From the NCBI GenBank assembly GCA_030697165.1, contig JAUYQQ010000023.1, positions 124,001 to 188,000 of the forward strand: a stretch of DNA of 64,000 bases, written 5' to 3'. This stretch comes from Acidobacteriota bacterium. Lineage in GTDB: Bacteria > Acidobacteriota > Vicinamibacteria > Vicinamibacterales > UBA2999. The notes beneath the pieces are model-generated. The model ran no database searches. It was not told the DNA's origin and saw only the letters and a list, made by a program, of their open reading frames with translations. Each line of letters starts with the position of its first letter. The stretch's first letter is position 1. Positions 18,400-27,821 of the stretch are shown here, piece after piece. Both the position numbers and the translations under genes were made by a program.

Positions 18400-19531
18400 T
18401 CGCCGAGTGTACGACATCGAGCACCGCTTCGGCGGCGCGCTCGCTGGCCCCCGGACCGCCGAGCCGGCGGCACACGTCAGCCAGCTGCACGATCATCTGC
18501 TCGCGATAGCCGGCATCGGTCGTAATGCGCACGGCTTCGGCGGTAACCGCCTCGGCCGTGCAGTCGTCCTGGATGAGCTCCTGGACAATCCGCTGACCCG
18601 CGATCAGGTTAACCATGGCGTACATGTCGACCCGCGCCAGGCCCTTGCCGAGCCGGTAGGTCAGCGGCGATAGCTTGTACAGCACCACCATGGGCTTGCC
18701 GTGCAACGCCGTCTGCACGGTCGCGGTGCCCGACGCAGTCACGACCGTATCGGCAGCCTGCAGCACATCGTCTGTCCGGCCTTCGACGATGCGGAGGGTG
18801 ACGCCCGGGATGCCGAAACTCTCGAACAATCGATCGGGCAGGTTCGGCGCGCGGGCAACGATGAACTGGACGTCCGGCACCTGCGCCGCAATCTGCGGCG
18901 CCGCCGCCGACATCACCGGCGCCAGCCGCTCCAGTTCGTTCGGGCGGCTGCCCGGCAACAGGGCCATCACCGGCTTCGCCGGATCGAGGTTCAGCCGCCG
19001 CAGCAACTGCTCGCGCGATTGCACGGGCGCGACCATGTCGACGAGCGGGTGCCCGACAAAGCGCACGTCCATGCCCGCGTCGCGATAAAGCGCTTCCTCG
19101 AACGGAAAGATCGGCAGCACCCGATCCACGAATTGCTTCATGGTCTTCATTCGCCCGGCCCGCCACGCCCACAGCTGCGGGCTGATGTAATAGATCACCG
19201 GCACGCCAAGCCGCTTGATCGCGCGCATCAGCCGGAAGTTGAAATCGGGATAGTCGATGACCACCAGCGCGTGGGGCCGGCGAGTACGGGCGGCCTCGGT
19301 CAGCAGGCGCAGTGTCCGGAACGAGCGCGGCAGGACGGCGAGGGCTTCGGTCAGCCCGGTGACCGAGAGACCGTGAAAGTCGGCGACCAGCTCGCCGCCG
19401 GCCGCCTTGAACCGTTCGCCGCCGAGGCCGAACACCTCGATCTCGGGCTCGCGCTGGCGAAGAGCGGCGACGAGCGCGCCGGCGTAGAGATCGCCGGAGG
19501 GCTCGCCGCACGACAACATGAGCCGGGTCAC
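18389..19531 (-). CDS. lpxB: Lipid-A-disaccharide synthase
   Basis: 380 residues. It joins UDP-2,3-diacylglucosamine and lipid X into the lipid A disaccharide at the inner membrane. Typical motifs are SCGEPSGDLYAG at the N-terminus, VVIDYPDFNFRL, YYISPQLWAWRAGR, LLPGSRPNEL and ASGTATVQTALHGKPMVVLY. Full length. It overlaps the upstream M16 gene by 4 bp. Its presence shows a lipid A-bearing outer membrane. Confidence 0.96.
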   Translation of the reverse strand: MTRLMLSCGEPSGDLYAGALVAALRQREPEIEVFGLGGERFKAAGGELVADFHGLSVTGLTEALAVLPRSFRTLRLLTEAARTRRPHALVVIDYPDFNFRLMRAIKRLGVPVIYYISPQLWAWRAGRMKTMKQFVDRVLPIFPFEEALYRDAGMDVRFVGHPLVDMVAPVQSREQLLRRLNLDPAKPVMALLPGSRPNELERLAPVMSAAAPQIAAQVPDVQFIVARAPNLPDRLFESFGIPGVTLRIVEGRTDDVLQAADTVVTASGTATVQTALHGKPMVVLYKLSPLTYRLGKGLARVDMYAMVNLIAGQRIVQELIQDDCTAEAVTAEAVRITTDAGYREQMIVQLADVCRRLGGPGASERAAEAVLDVVHSANGS

Positions 19532-21054
19532 TCGGGCCTGGCGGGCGGCCGTCGTTGGAAGTCCGCCGACAGCAGGTCGATGTTCTCGATCGCAATGCGC
19601 TCGAAGTCCCCGAAGCCGACCCCCTTCAAGTCCTTCACGAAGGCATCGGCGTTGCCGACCAACACGATCGACAGTTGCGCCGGGCGAATGAACCAGCGCG
19701 CCACCCGCTGGATCTCGTCGGGCGTGACTCGCAAGATCCGCTCGCGGTACTTCGGCAGATCATCAACCGGCAGCTCGTAGAACAACTGGTTCAACACCTG
19801 GGTGGCGATGGCGTCGGGCACCTCCAGCGACAACGGGAAGCTCCCCACCATGTAGTCCTGCGCCCCCGACAGTTCCTGATCGAAGACGCGTTCGCGCTGC
19901 AGCCGCGAGAACTCGTCCACCACAATCCGCAGGGCTTCGGCCGTATTCGAGGTTTGAGTGTCGGTTTCGGCAACGACCGCGCCGGCCATCTTGTAGGTGT
20001 CGAGATCCGCGGACGCGCCGTAGGTCAGCTGCCGCTGCGATCGCAGCACCTGCTGCAGGCGGTTCGCGCCCTCGCCGCCGAGAATCTTGACCGCCTGGTC
20101 GACCGCCTCGTAGTCGTTGTGCTTGCGCGGAATGGCGAGGTGCCCGACGCGGATCTGGGTCTGCACCGCGTCCTTCTTGTCGATCACGATCACCCGCTTG
20201 GTGGGCTGGGGCGGTTCGATCGACGTTTGCTCCGGCACCACCCCCGGCTGCCACCCGCCGAAGTGCTTCTCGAGGCCCGCCATCGCCTCGGCGGCCCCGA
20301 TGTCGCCAACAACGGCGAGCAGGGCGTTATTGGGCAGGAAGTACTTCTTGTGGAAGTCCACGAAATCGGCGCGCGTCAGCGACGCGAGCGAGGCCGCGGT
20401 GCCGGCGCCGGGCATGCCGTACGGATGGAACCCGTAAATCAGGCGATCGATGACCCGGCCCGCCACCGCTCCGGGATCCTCGGCCGACACCTTCAGCGCC
20501 GACAACGCCTGCTGGCGCTGGCGCTCGATCTCGTCGGCGGCAAAGGTCGGCCGCTGGACGACGTCGGCCATCAGCTCGAGCGCGAGGTCGTAGCTGTCCT
20601 TCAGCACCACGGCGTTGATGAAGCTCAGGTCGCTGCCGGCGCCGGTGCCGAGGATGCCGCCGACAAAGTCGATGGTGTCGGCGATCTGCTCGGCCGAACG
20701 CTTGCCGGCGCCTTGATCAAGCAAGGTGGCCGTGAGCATCGCCAAGCCGTGCTTGTCCTTGGGATCCTGCGCCGCGCCGGCGCGGATGATCATGCGGACG
20801 CTGACCGACGGCTGCTCGTTCTGGCTGACCAGGACCACCTGCAGCCCGTTGGCGAGCTTGCGGATCTCGTACGGCGGGAACACCACCGGTCGGGCCGGCA
20901 AGGGGCGCGGCGGACCCTCGCGTGGCCAGTCGGTGACGCGCGCGCCCTGGGTGGACGACTGGCGGAACTCACGCGCCCCGGGCACGACCTGCGCCGCGAC
21001 AATCGCGGTCAGCGCCGAGAACAGCGCCAGCGTGGCGACAGCCTTGACCCTCAT
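19528..21054 (-). CDS. M16-family peptidase subunit lacking the zinc motif
   Basis: 508 residues with a signal peptide (1-21). The M16 fold is clear (NGLQVVLVSQNEQPSVSVRMIIRAG would align with the N-lobe; SDLSFINAVVLKD and FHPYGMPGAGT follow). Where an active M16 enzyme has HXXEH this one reads GLAMLTATLLDQG, so it cannot bind zinc in the usual way. It probably pairs with the active subunit encoded just upstream, as in other two-subunit M16 systems. It overlaps both neighbours by 4 bp. Confidence 0.88.
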   Translation of the reverse strand: MRVKAVATLALFSALTAIVAAQVVPGAREFRQSSTQGARVTDWPREGPPRPLPARPVVFPPYEIRKLANGLQVVLVSQNEQPSVSVRMIIRAGAAQDPKDKHGLAMLTATLLDQGAGKRSAEQIADTIDFVGGILGTGAGSDLSFINAVVLKDSYDLALELMADVVQRPTFAADEIERQRQQALSALKVSAEDPGAVAGRVIDRLIYGFHPYGMPGAGTAASLASLTRADFVDFHKKYFLPNNALLAVVGDIGAAEAMAGLEKHFGGWQPGVVPEQTSIEPPQPTKRVIVIDKKDAVQTQIRVGHLAIPRKHNDYEAVDQAVKILGGEGANRLQQVLRSQRQLTYGASADLDTYKMAGAVVAETDTQTSNTAEALRIVVDEFSRLQRERVFDQELSGAQDYMVGSFPLSLEVPDAIATQVLNQLFYELPVDDLPKYRERILRVTPDEIQRVARWFIRPAQLSIVLVGNADAFVKDLKGVGFGDFERIAIENIDLLSADFQRRPPARPE

Positions 21055-22442
21055 TTCGCCACCTCGTTGAGGCCGCCCCGCGGCATGATGCGCATCACCA
21101 GGCGCCGCTCGGGCACGAAATACTGCTGGGCCGTCCGCTTGACGTCGGCGGTCGAGACCTTCAGGAAAGTGTCGAACTCGCCGTCGGCGGTGGCCATGTC
21201 CTTCTGGATCACCTCGGCGTGCCCCATCTGCGACGCCTTCTCCTTGATCGACAGCCGGCTCAGGACGTAGTCGCGGGAAAACTGGTTCTTGGCGCGCTGC
21301 AACTCGCGCTCGGAGATGCCGTCGGCCTTGAGCTTGTCGAACTCGGCAATCAGCGCCTGCTCCACTTCATCCGGCGACTTGCCCGGGTTGACGAGCGCCA
21401 CCGCGTAGAAAATGCCGGGGTCTTCGAGAAAGCTGCTGCTGCCAAACGCGGTCAGCGCGAGCCCGGTCTCGTAGACCAGCTTGCGGTAGATGCGCGAGGT
21501 CTGCCCGTCCGACAGCGTCTTCGACATCACGAACATTGGATACGAATCGGGATGCCCGTTGTACGGCGCCTGGTAGGCGACGATCACCGCCGGCAACGGC
21601 CACGGCTGCTCCAGGTTGATCCGCCGTTCCTGCGTGCGCAGCGGCTCCTTCGGAATGTCCCGGGGCACCGGCTTCGCCGACTTCGGGATGCGGGCGAAGT
21701 ACTGGTTGACCAGGGAGATCACCGTTTCGGTCTCGAAGTCGCCGGCAATCAACAGCGTCGCGTTGTCGGGCACGTAGTAGGTGTTGTGAAAGTCGCGCAC
21801 CTCGTCGATGGTCGCGGCGTTGAGGTCGTTCATGCTCCCAATGACCGGGTGCTTGTAGGGGTGGACGTCGAAGGCATGGAAGCTGATCAGTTCGTTCAGC
21901 AGCCCGTAGGGCGGGGTCTCGATGCGCATGCGGCGTTCTTCCTTCACCACCTCGCGCTCGGCGATGAACACCTTCTCGTCGATGCGCAGGCTCGCCATGC
22001 GGTCGGCCTCCATCCACAGCGCCAGCGGCAGGTACTGGGCCGGAATGGTCTGCCAGAACACGGTGGTGTCCTCGTTGGTGTAGGCATTGGCCTGGCCGCC
22101 TACCGACGCGATGATCGAGGTGTGCTGTTCGGGCTCGATGTTCTTGGAGCCCTTGAACATCATGTGCTCGAAGAAATGGGCGAAGCCGGTACGGCCCGGC
22201 TTCTCGTTCTTCGAGCCGACGTGGTACCACAGCTCGACCTGCACAATCGGGGTGGACTTGTCCTGGTGCATGACCACGACCATGCCGTTGGGGAGCACCA
22301 GCCGCTGGTACTCGAGCTTCGGCGGCCGCACGTCAGCATAGAGGGGCGCCAGCCAGACAGTCGCGCCGATGGCGACCATCCCAAGGATTACGTAGAGGCG
22401 AGTCGGTAGACCCGCCTGTGCCAGCGTGGTGAGTGTCCGCAT
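21051..22442 (-). CDS. M16-family zinc peptidase, active subunit
   Basis: 463 residues, with an N-terminal hydrophobic segment (about 15-36) for export or anchoring. The inverted zinc motif HFFEH is at 89-93, with the third ligand Glu at about 168-169 (REVVKEERR), the standard spacing. The second lobe has the usual GLALTAFGSS and YAVALVNPG strands. It should cleave peptides in the periplasm together with the inactive partner. The start overlaps the lpxD stop. Confidence 0.92.
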   Translation of the reverse strand: MRTLTTLAQAGLPTRLYVILGMVAIGATVWLAPLYADVRPPKLEYQRLVLPNGMVVVMHQDKSTPIVQVELWYHVGSKNEKPGRTGFAHFFEHMMFKGSKNIEPEQHTSIIASVGGQANAYTNEDTTVFWQTIPAQYLPLALWMEADRMASLRIDEKVFIAEREVVKEERRMRIETPPYGLLNELISFHAFDVHPYKHPVIGSMNDLNAATIDEVRDFHNTYYVPDNATLLIAGDFETETVISLVNQYFARIPKSAKPVPRDIPKEPLRTQERRINLEQPWPLPAVIVAYQAPYNGHPDSYPMFVMSKTLSDGQTSRIYRKLVYETGLALTAFGSSSFLEDPGIFYAVALVNPGKSPDEVEQALIAEFDKLKADGISERELQRAKNQFSRDYVLSRLSIKEKASQMGHAEVIQKDMATADGEFDTFLKVSTADVKRTAQQYFVPERRLVMRIMPRGGLNEVAK

Positions 22443-23467
22443 TAGTTGTCCGTCTCTTCAACCTTCTGGAGGCGCGCCTCGAGATCCTTCAAGTGGCGCC
22501 GCATCTCCGGCAATTTCCGGAACACGACCGACGACCGGCGCCATTCGGTATTCGCAATGGCCGGGTACCCGGAGACGAACTGATCGGCTTCGACGGAGTT
22601 GGTGATGCCCGACTGCCCCACCGCTTTCACGCGGTCGCCAATCGTCAGGTGGCCGCCCACGCCGACCTGGCCGCCAAACGTCACGTGATCGCCAACCACC
22701 GTGCTGCCGGCAATGCCGACCTGCGCGGCCAGCAGCACGTGGCGTCCCAGCACGACGCCGTGCGCAATCTGCACCAGGTTGTCAATCTTGGTGCCGGTCT
22801 TGATCCGCGTCTCGCCCACGGCCGGCCGATCGATCGTGGTGTTGGCGCCAATCTCGACATCGTCTTCGATCACCACCGGCGCGGTCTGCGGGATCTTCTC
22901 GTGCGAACCATCGGGCCGCTGCGCGAAGCCGTAGCCGTCGCTGCCAATCACGGCACCGTTCTGCAGCACCACGCGGTCGCCGAGGGTGCAGCGCTCGCGG
23001 ACCGACACGTGCGCATGCAGCACGCAGTCGTCGCCGATCGTCGCGTCGGCGCCAATCACGACGTGGGGATGAATGATGGTACGAGCGCCCACGCGGGCGC
23101 CGGCGCCGACGACCGCAAACGGGCCGACCGAGGCGGTGGCATCGACGGTCGCATCGGCCGCGACCGACGCCTGCGGGTGGACGCCCGGCTCGGGCAGGCG
23201 CTCCGGCGACAGCGCCCGGGCGGCGCGAGCAAAGGTCAGGTACGGCGTCGAGCTGCGGATAATCGCGCACGGCGCGCCGCTCACGCTGCTGGCGGCAATC
23301 ACCGCGCTGGCGCGGGTCGCCGCGAGCAACGCCGCATATTTCGGATGGGCGAGGAAGGTCACGTCACCGGCGCCGGCCGTCTCGATCTTGGCCACGCGGT
23401 GAATCTCGATACCGGAATCGCCCTCGACGGGGCATTCCAATCGCTGAGCCAGCTCGCCGAGGGTCAC
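22442..23467 (-). CDS. lpxD: UDP-3-O-(3-hydroxyacyl)glucosamine N-acyltransferase
   Basis: 341 residues. N-terminal uridine-binding domain, then a left-handed beta helix of hexapeptide repeats ([25 protein letters not shown]), then a C-terminal helix ending in [11 protein letters not shown]. It adds the second acyl chain in lipid A synthesis. Catalytic His is expected in [11 protein letters not shown] -10 TATTCT (23480-23475) ends 7 nt before the GTG, so the gene may have its own leaderless transcript. fabZ and lpxA, the usual neighbours, are absent here. Confidence 0.95.
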   Translation of the reverse strand: MTLGELAQRLECPVEGDSGIEIHRVAKIETAGAGDVTFLAHPKYAALLAATRASAVIAASSVSGAPCAIIRSSTPYLTFARAARALSPERLPEPGVHPQASVAADATVDATASVGPFAVVGAGARVGARTIIHPHVVIGADATIGDDCVLHAHVSVRERCTLGDRVVLQNGAVIGSDGYGFAQRPDGSHEKIPQTAPVVIEDDVEIGANTTIDRPAVGETRIKTGTKIDNLVQIAHGVVLGRHVLLAAQVGIAGSTVVGDHVTFGGQVGVGGHLTIGDRVKAVGQSGITNSVEADQFVSGYPAIANTEWRRSSVVFRKLPEMRRHLKDLEARLQKVEETDN

Positions 23468-23480
23468 AAGGTCGAGAATA

Positions 23481-24161
23481 TCACGCGGTCGTCGTGGCCA
23501 TCCGCTCCACGAACCGGGCCAGTTTCGGCAGGTGCAGCCGGCGCGCGACGTCGTGAATCGCCCGATGACGCTGCTCGCCCCGCAGCACGAACGCGCGCCG
23601 CAAGTCGGTCAGCGCGGCGCTCGGCGCCACCTGCCACTGCACCACGTGCAGGGCACGCCGGGCGCCGCGCCAGGCCAGGAAGTGACCGATGACGGTGAAC
23701 GTGAAGAGGTAGCCGAGCACGTTGGGACCCGGGATGAGTGCGACCGGCGCCGAAGCGATCAACCCGACGGAATGCACGGCGAGCAGCCTGAGGTGACGGT
23801 CGGCGTCGCGCTTCATCGATGCGCGCATTACGCCCTCGGCTTCGCCCGGGCCCATGTCGGCATCGGCATGCAGTGTGGCCGCGTCGGCCGTGCGCAGGCG
23901 CCAGAGCAGCCGCTGTTCGGCAATGCGCTCGGCAATCCAGCGCATCGACTTCTGCTGCATCATTCCCAGGAACGTCGTGGGCACTTCTGGCGCCACCTGG
24001 TGCCGCGCCCGTTCCGCCTCTTTCAATTGCGCCTGAAAGCGCGCCCGCGCCCGGCCAAAGAATCCCTTGTCCCCAACCGGCTCATCCGGCTCCTCATCGT
24101 CTGGCGCCTCGTAATAGGCTTCGAAGCGATCCGAGGCGATCGGCACGAGATACACGTCCAT
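23481..24161 (-). CDS. Membrane protein resembling the mitochondrial K+/H+ exchange-related family
   Basis: 226 residues. It begins with [18 protein letters not shown], has an Arg/Lys-rich middle, and two hydrophobic segments at about 130-165 around [26 protein letters not shown]. This resembles PF10173 (mitochondrial K+-H+ exchange-related), a family also found in bacteria; ion transport itself is not shown. Its start overlaps the stop of the nuclease-like gene by 1 bp. Confidence 0.5.
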   Translation of the reverse strand: MDVYLVPIASDRFEAYYEAPDDEEPDEPVGDKGFFGRARARFQAQLKEAERARHQVAPEVPTTFLGMMQQKSMRWIAERIAEQRLLWRLRTADAATLHADADMGPGEAEGVMRASMKRDADRHLRLLAVHSVGLIASAPVALIPGPNVLGYLFTFTVIGHFLAWRGARRALHVVQWQVAPSAALTDLRRAFVLRGEQRHRAIHDVARRLHLPKLARFVERMATTTA

Positions 24162-25057
24162 TACTTGTTAGGACGTCGAATTCGGCGCGGAGTTCGCACC
24201 GGCTCTGCCGGAATCGCCGGCTTGCCGGCCTGCTCCCACGCGCCGACGATCATCGAGGCCACCGCGGTGATCGACGCGTTCAGCTGCCGCTCGAGGGTCG
24301 GCAGCGTGCCCTTGCCGAACGCCGCGAAGTAGCCGTCGTCATAAAACTCGCGCCCGGCGGTCGCGGCAAGGTCCGATTCGAGCACGTTGGCGGCGGCGCG
24401 GTTACTGGCCAGCAGCACCTCGAACATGTAGTCGCGCGGACTGGTGACGGCGGTGGCCGGGGCCGGCTTGATGACGAGACGGCTGCGGTTGCGCTCGAAC
24501 AGTTCCGACTCCCAACGCGAGTGCACGCCGTCCTGGCCGGTGACCTGGCCGTTGTAGTTGACCACCGCGTGCAGCGGCACGAACGCGTCCGACACGTAGT
24601 GCGCCAGCACCGCCGCGAACAACACGATGTTGTCGACCGCGTAGGGGGGCGGCGTCTGGCGCTTCAGCGCCTCGAACTCCCGTTGGAGGTGGCCATAGAA
24701 CTCAGCCGTTCGCCAGGGCAGCAGCCCCTGCGTGTGCACGACATCCTTGCCGAACTTCTGGACGGCCGCGTCGTAGTCGCGCGGCAGCGCGGCGAACGGA
24801 TAGGGACCGTAGGCCTCGTAGTCGATGTCGAGAAAGTGATTGGGTGGTTCCTGGTCAAAGCCGACCGTTCGCCACATGTCGGGATCGACCGACCGCTCGA
24901 CGACGAACGCGCGGCGCTTCTCGAAGAGCGGCTTCAGCTCGGGTGGCAGCAGCTCGATCATCCGATCGACGATGAACTTGTGAGCTTCGAACCCCCAGGC
25001 CGCCGCCGAACTCGGCAGGGCGATGGTGGCGGCGAGGACTAGCGCGGCAATTCGCAT
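24161..25057 (-). CDS. S1/P1 nuclease / zinc phospholipase C-like secreted enzyme
   Basis: 298 residues. The signal peptide (1-20) is cut to expose Trp21 (WGFEAH), the N-terminal residue that binds zinc in this superfamily. Other zinc ligands are expected in His26, the motif HYVSDAFVPLH and HSRWESELFE, which fit the trinuclear zinc site of S1/P1 nucleases and phospholipase C. The substrate, nucleic acid or phospholipid, cannot be chosen from the sequence. CATAAT ends 6 nt before the ATG; GGAGG lies in that same 6-nt gap. Confidence 0.75.
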   Translation of the reverse strand: MRIAALVLAATIALPSSAAAWGFEAHKFIVDRMIELLPPELKPLFEKRRAFVVERSVDPDMWRTVGFDQEPPNHFLDIDYEAYGPYPFAALPRDYDAAVQKFGKDVVHTQGLLPWRTAEFYGHLQREFEALKRQTPPPYAVDNIVLFAAVLAHYVSDAFVPLHAVVNYNGQVTGQDGVHSRWESELFERNRSRLVIKPAPATAVTSPRDYMFEVLLASNRAAANVLESDLAATAGREFYDDGYFAAFGKGTLPTLERQLNASITAVASMIVGAWEQAGKPAIPAEPVRTPRRIRRPNK

Positions 25058-25068
25058 GCCTCCATTAT

Positions 25069-25120
25069 GACGCCGGGTGCATTTTTCTGTGTGACGCCCC
25101 GAAACAATGCACCCGGCGTC
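25069..25120. repeat. Long inverted repeat, GACGCCGGGT family
   Basis: Perfect 15-bp arms GACGCCGGGTGCATT (25069-25083) and AATGCACCCGGCGTC (25106-25120) around a 22-nt loop. It fills the gap between the stop of the YdjM-type gene and the nuclease promoter. A second member with 18-bp arms lies at 58325-58373 after rpmI. It may end transcription of the upstream gene. Confidence 0.9.
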
Positions 25121-26059
25121 TTACTGAATTCTGGTCGCCGACCATCCATAGGCGCCGGCATTCGCGTAACGGTAGTCGTTGAGCCAGATCGCCGGGGGCG
25201 CGGTGCTGCGGTCAACGTGCACGAACGGGAACCGCGACCAGCGCAGGAACGCGCGGGCACGCGGCGACTGCAGTGCTGCCTGTGCCTCGGCCTGGTCGAA
25301 CCCTTTCGGGATGCCAAACCCGGCAGGACGGAAGTGCGGCAAGGGCTCGAACCACAGGTTGCCCTTCTCGTAGCGATCGCCCAGGTCAACCACCACTTCG
25401 CGGCTGAACGGATTGACGGCCACGGGCGTGACCATGAAGGGCGTATCCACGGGGCGACCGGCGCGGTCCAGCCCGCCGCTCACCACCATTCGTGCCACCG
25501 CATTCGATGCCAACATGGTGACGACGTAGACGGCCGACAGCGCGACGCCGATGCGGGCGGGCCGGGCGGCGCCGGCGAGGCCCTTCCGTTCGCGCCGCAA
25601 CGACCCCCACCACCCGAGGCCCAGCGCGAGATAGAGCCAGGGATCGACAATGAAGAGGGCGTCACCGTAGAACCAGCGCTCGGACCAGGGCATGAGCAAC
25701 CGGAGGCCGTAGCTGTTCATCAGGTCCATGAACACGTGCAACAGCACGCCGAGGTACGACAACCGGAGTAACTCGCGCGCCACCGCGCGCGGTGGCGCCT
25801 GCGCACGGCGCTGCAGCACCAGGCGATCGTAGGCGAGCATGGCGCCGGTCAGGATGATGGGCAGCGTGGCCTGGGCCAGCACGCCGTGGGTCCAGCCGCG
25901 GCGGAACGACATGGCCAGGGTGTTGGTCGCAAACACCGCCACGTCGATGTCGGGCAGGTTGTTGGCGAGCACCAGGGTGCTCATGCCGAGGGTGGTGCGG
26001 CGGGCGAGGCCGGCTTTGCCGATGGCCGCGCCCACCAACGAGTGACACAGGTTATCCAC
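25121..26059 (-). CDS. YdjM-type inner-membrane metal-dependent hydrolase
   Basis: 312 residues. It begins with MDNLCHSLVGAAIGKAGL and has the family signature NNLPDIDV plus RGWTHGVLA and HVFMDLMNSYG, giving His/Asp residues near membrane helices. At least four hydrophobic segments are visible. This is the LexA-binding/inner-membrane hydrolase family (PF04307), whose activity is poorly known. The GTG start overlaps the fadD stop region by 8 bp. Confidence 0.78.
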   Translation of the reverse strand: MDNLCHSLVGAAIGKAGLARRTTLGMSTLVLANNLPDIDVAVFATNTLAMSFRRGWTHGVLAQATLPIILTGAMLAYDRLVLQRRAQAPPRAVARELLRLSYLGVLLHVFMDLMNSYGLRLLMPWSERWFYGDALFIVDPWLYLALGLGWWGSLRRERKGLAGAARPARIGVALSAVYVVTMLASNAVARMVVSGGLDRAGRPVDTPFMVTPVAVNPFSREVVVDLGDRYEKGNLWFEPLPHFRPAGFGIPKGFDQAEAQAALQSPRARAFLRWSRFPFVHVDRSTAPPAIWLNDYRYANAGAYGWSATRIQ

Positions 26060-27779
26060 GCCGCTCCAGGAACGCCTTCATCGCATCGTCGCGCAGGTCC
26101 TTGCGCAGGACTTTGCCAACGTTGGTCTTGGGCAAATCGGTGCGGAACACCACGAGGCGCGGGATCTTGTAGGCCGTCAGGGTCTTGCGGCAGTGGTTCC
26201 GCACGTCGTCTTCGGTGAGCGCGGGATCCTTCTTGATCACGAACGCGACGACCACCTCGCCGGTTTCGTCATCGGGGACGCCCACCACTGCGGTGTCAAC
26301 GACGCCGGGATGCTCGGCGATGGCGGCTTCCACCTCGTTGGGGTAGACGTTGAAGCCGCTCACCAGGATCATGTCTTTCTTGCGATCGACGATCTCGATG
26401 TAGCCCTCGTCATCCATCTTCGCAATGTCCCCAGTAGCGAGCCAGCCGTCGGAGAGCGAGCGAGCGGTCTCGTCGGGCCGCTGCCAGTACCCCTGCATGA
26501 CCTGCGGCCCCTTGATGCACAGTTCGCCGACCTCGCCGAACGGCACGGTCTGGCCTTCAGCATTGACGAACTTCACGTCGGTGCCGGGAACCGGCACGCC
26601 TATGGAGGCGCGCTTGGGCCGCTGGAACGGGTTCAGGGTGGCCACGGGCGAGGTTTCGGTGAGACCGTACCCCTGGTAAATCGGCGTCTTGGTCATGGCC
26701 TCCCACCGCTCCCCGATCACGGGCACCAGCGCCATGCCGCCGGCGACCGAGCCGCGCAACTGCCAGTTGGTGCGGGTCTTGAACCACTCTTCGTGCATCA
26801 AGCCGGCGAACAACGTGTTCACGCCGGTAAACCAGGTGATTGGTTCGGTCTCCATCACTGTCTTGAGATTCGACAGCGGCCGCGGGCTCGGAGACAGCAC
26901 GTTGCGGCCGCCGGCGATGAAGAAGATCATCAGGTTCGCCGTGAACGCGAAGATGTGGTACAGCGGCAGCGCCGTCAGCATCACTTCGTCGCCCATGCGC
27001 AGAAACGGCTTCCACATCTCGAGACTCTGCGTGGTGTTGGCGACGAGGTTGCCGTGCGTCAGCACCGCGCCCTTGGCGACGCCGGTCGTGCCGCCCGTGT
27101 ATTGCAGCGCCGCAATGCTCTCGTGATCGAGCGCGTCGGCATACAGCCGCGGGTCGGCGCCCGCAGCCATGCGATCGGCGCCGGCGGCCAGCGCGCGCCG
27201 GAAGGTGGTGTGCGCGAAGGTAATTGGCGGCACCATCTTCTTGACGTACTTCTGCACCGCGCCAATCAACAGGCGCTTCACTGGCGACAGCAGGTCGCCG
27301 ATTGACACGACGATCACCGTCTTGATGGCGGTCTTGGGCAGCACCTCGGCCACCTTGGTGGCGAACAAGTCGATCACGATGAGACCGGTGGCGCCACTGT
27401 CAGAGAACTGGTGCATCATCTCGGCGGGCGTGTACAGCGGATTGGTGTTCACCATGATCAACCCGGCCTTGAGCGTCCCGAAGACCGCGATCGGGTAGGC
27501 CAGGCAATTCGGCATCTGGAGGGCGACCCGGTCGCCGGCCTTGAACCCGGCCACTTCGCGCAAGTAGACCGCGAACTGGTCCGACAGGCGATCGACCTCG
27601 GCGTAGGTGAGGCCACCTTGCGATCCGTTGGGCAGTCCGAGGGTGAACGCGGTCTGCGGCGCGTAAGTGGCGGCGGCGTCACGAATCGCCGCAGCCATGT
27701 GCGGCCACTTCAATGGCCCCAGGTCCTGGGCGGTTGACGGATGATAGAAACGTGTCCACGGACGAGTTGGGTTCGTCAT
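26052..27779 (-). CDS. fadD: Long-chain-fatty-acid-CoA ligase
   Basis: 575 residues. It activates fatty acids to acyl-CoA through an acyl-adenylate. The ATP-binding motif YTGGTTGVAKGAVLTHGN, the YGLTETSP motif, the TGD hinge region (WLATGDIAKMDDEGY) and the C-terminal catalytic Lys region (LPKTNVGKVLRKDLR) are all intact. I chose ATG 27779 because the family starts close to RPWTRFYHP; the longer frame adds a Cys-rich stretch and runs towards the divergent gene. Confidence 0.93.
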   Translation of the reverse strand: MTNPTRPWTRFYHPSTAQDLGPLKWPHMAAAIRDAAATYAPQTAFTLGLPNGSQGGLTYAEVDRLSDQFAVYLREVAGFKAGDRVALQMPNCLAYPIAVFGTLKAGLIMVNTNPLYTPAEMMHQFSDSGATGLIVIDLFATKVAEVLPKTAIKTVIVVSIGDLLSPVKRLLIGAVQKYVKKMVPPITFAHTTFRRALAAGADRMAAGADPRLYADALDHESIAALQYTGGTTGVAKGAVLTHGNLVANTTQSLEMWKPFLRMGDEVMLTALPLYHIFAFTANLMIFFIAGGRNVLSPSPRPLSNLKTVMETEPITWFTGVNTLFAGLMHEEWFKTRTNWQLRGSVAGGMALVPVIGERWEAMTKTPIYQGYGLTETSPVATLNPFQRPKRASIGVPVPGTDVKFVNAEGQTVPFGEVGELCIKGPQVMQGYWQRPDETARSLSDGWLATGDIAKMDDEGYIEIVDRKKDMILVSGFNVYPNEVEAAIAEHPGVVDTAVVGVPDDETGEVVVAFVIKKDPALTEDDVRNHCRKTLTAYKIPRLVVFRTDLPKTNVGKVLRKDLRDDAMKAFLERRG

Positions 27780-27821
27780 TTTGGGTTCCGGGGCGCAATT
27801 CTTGCACAGGCCATGGTAGCC

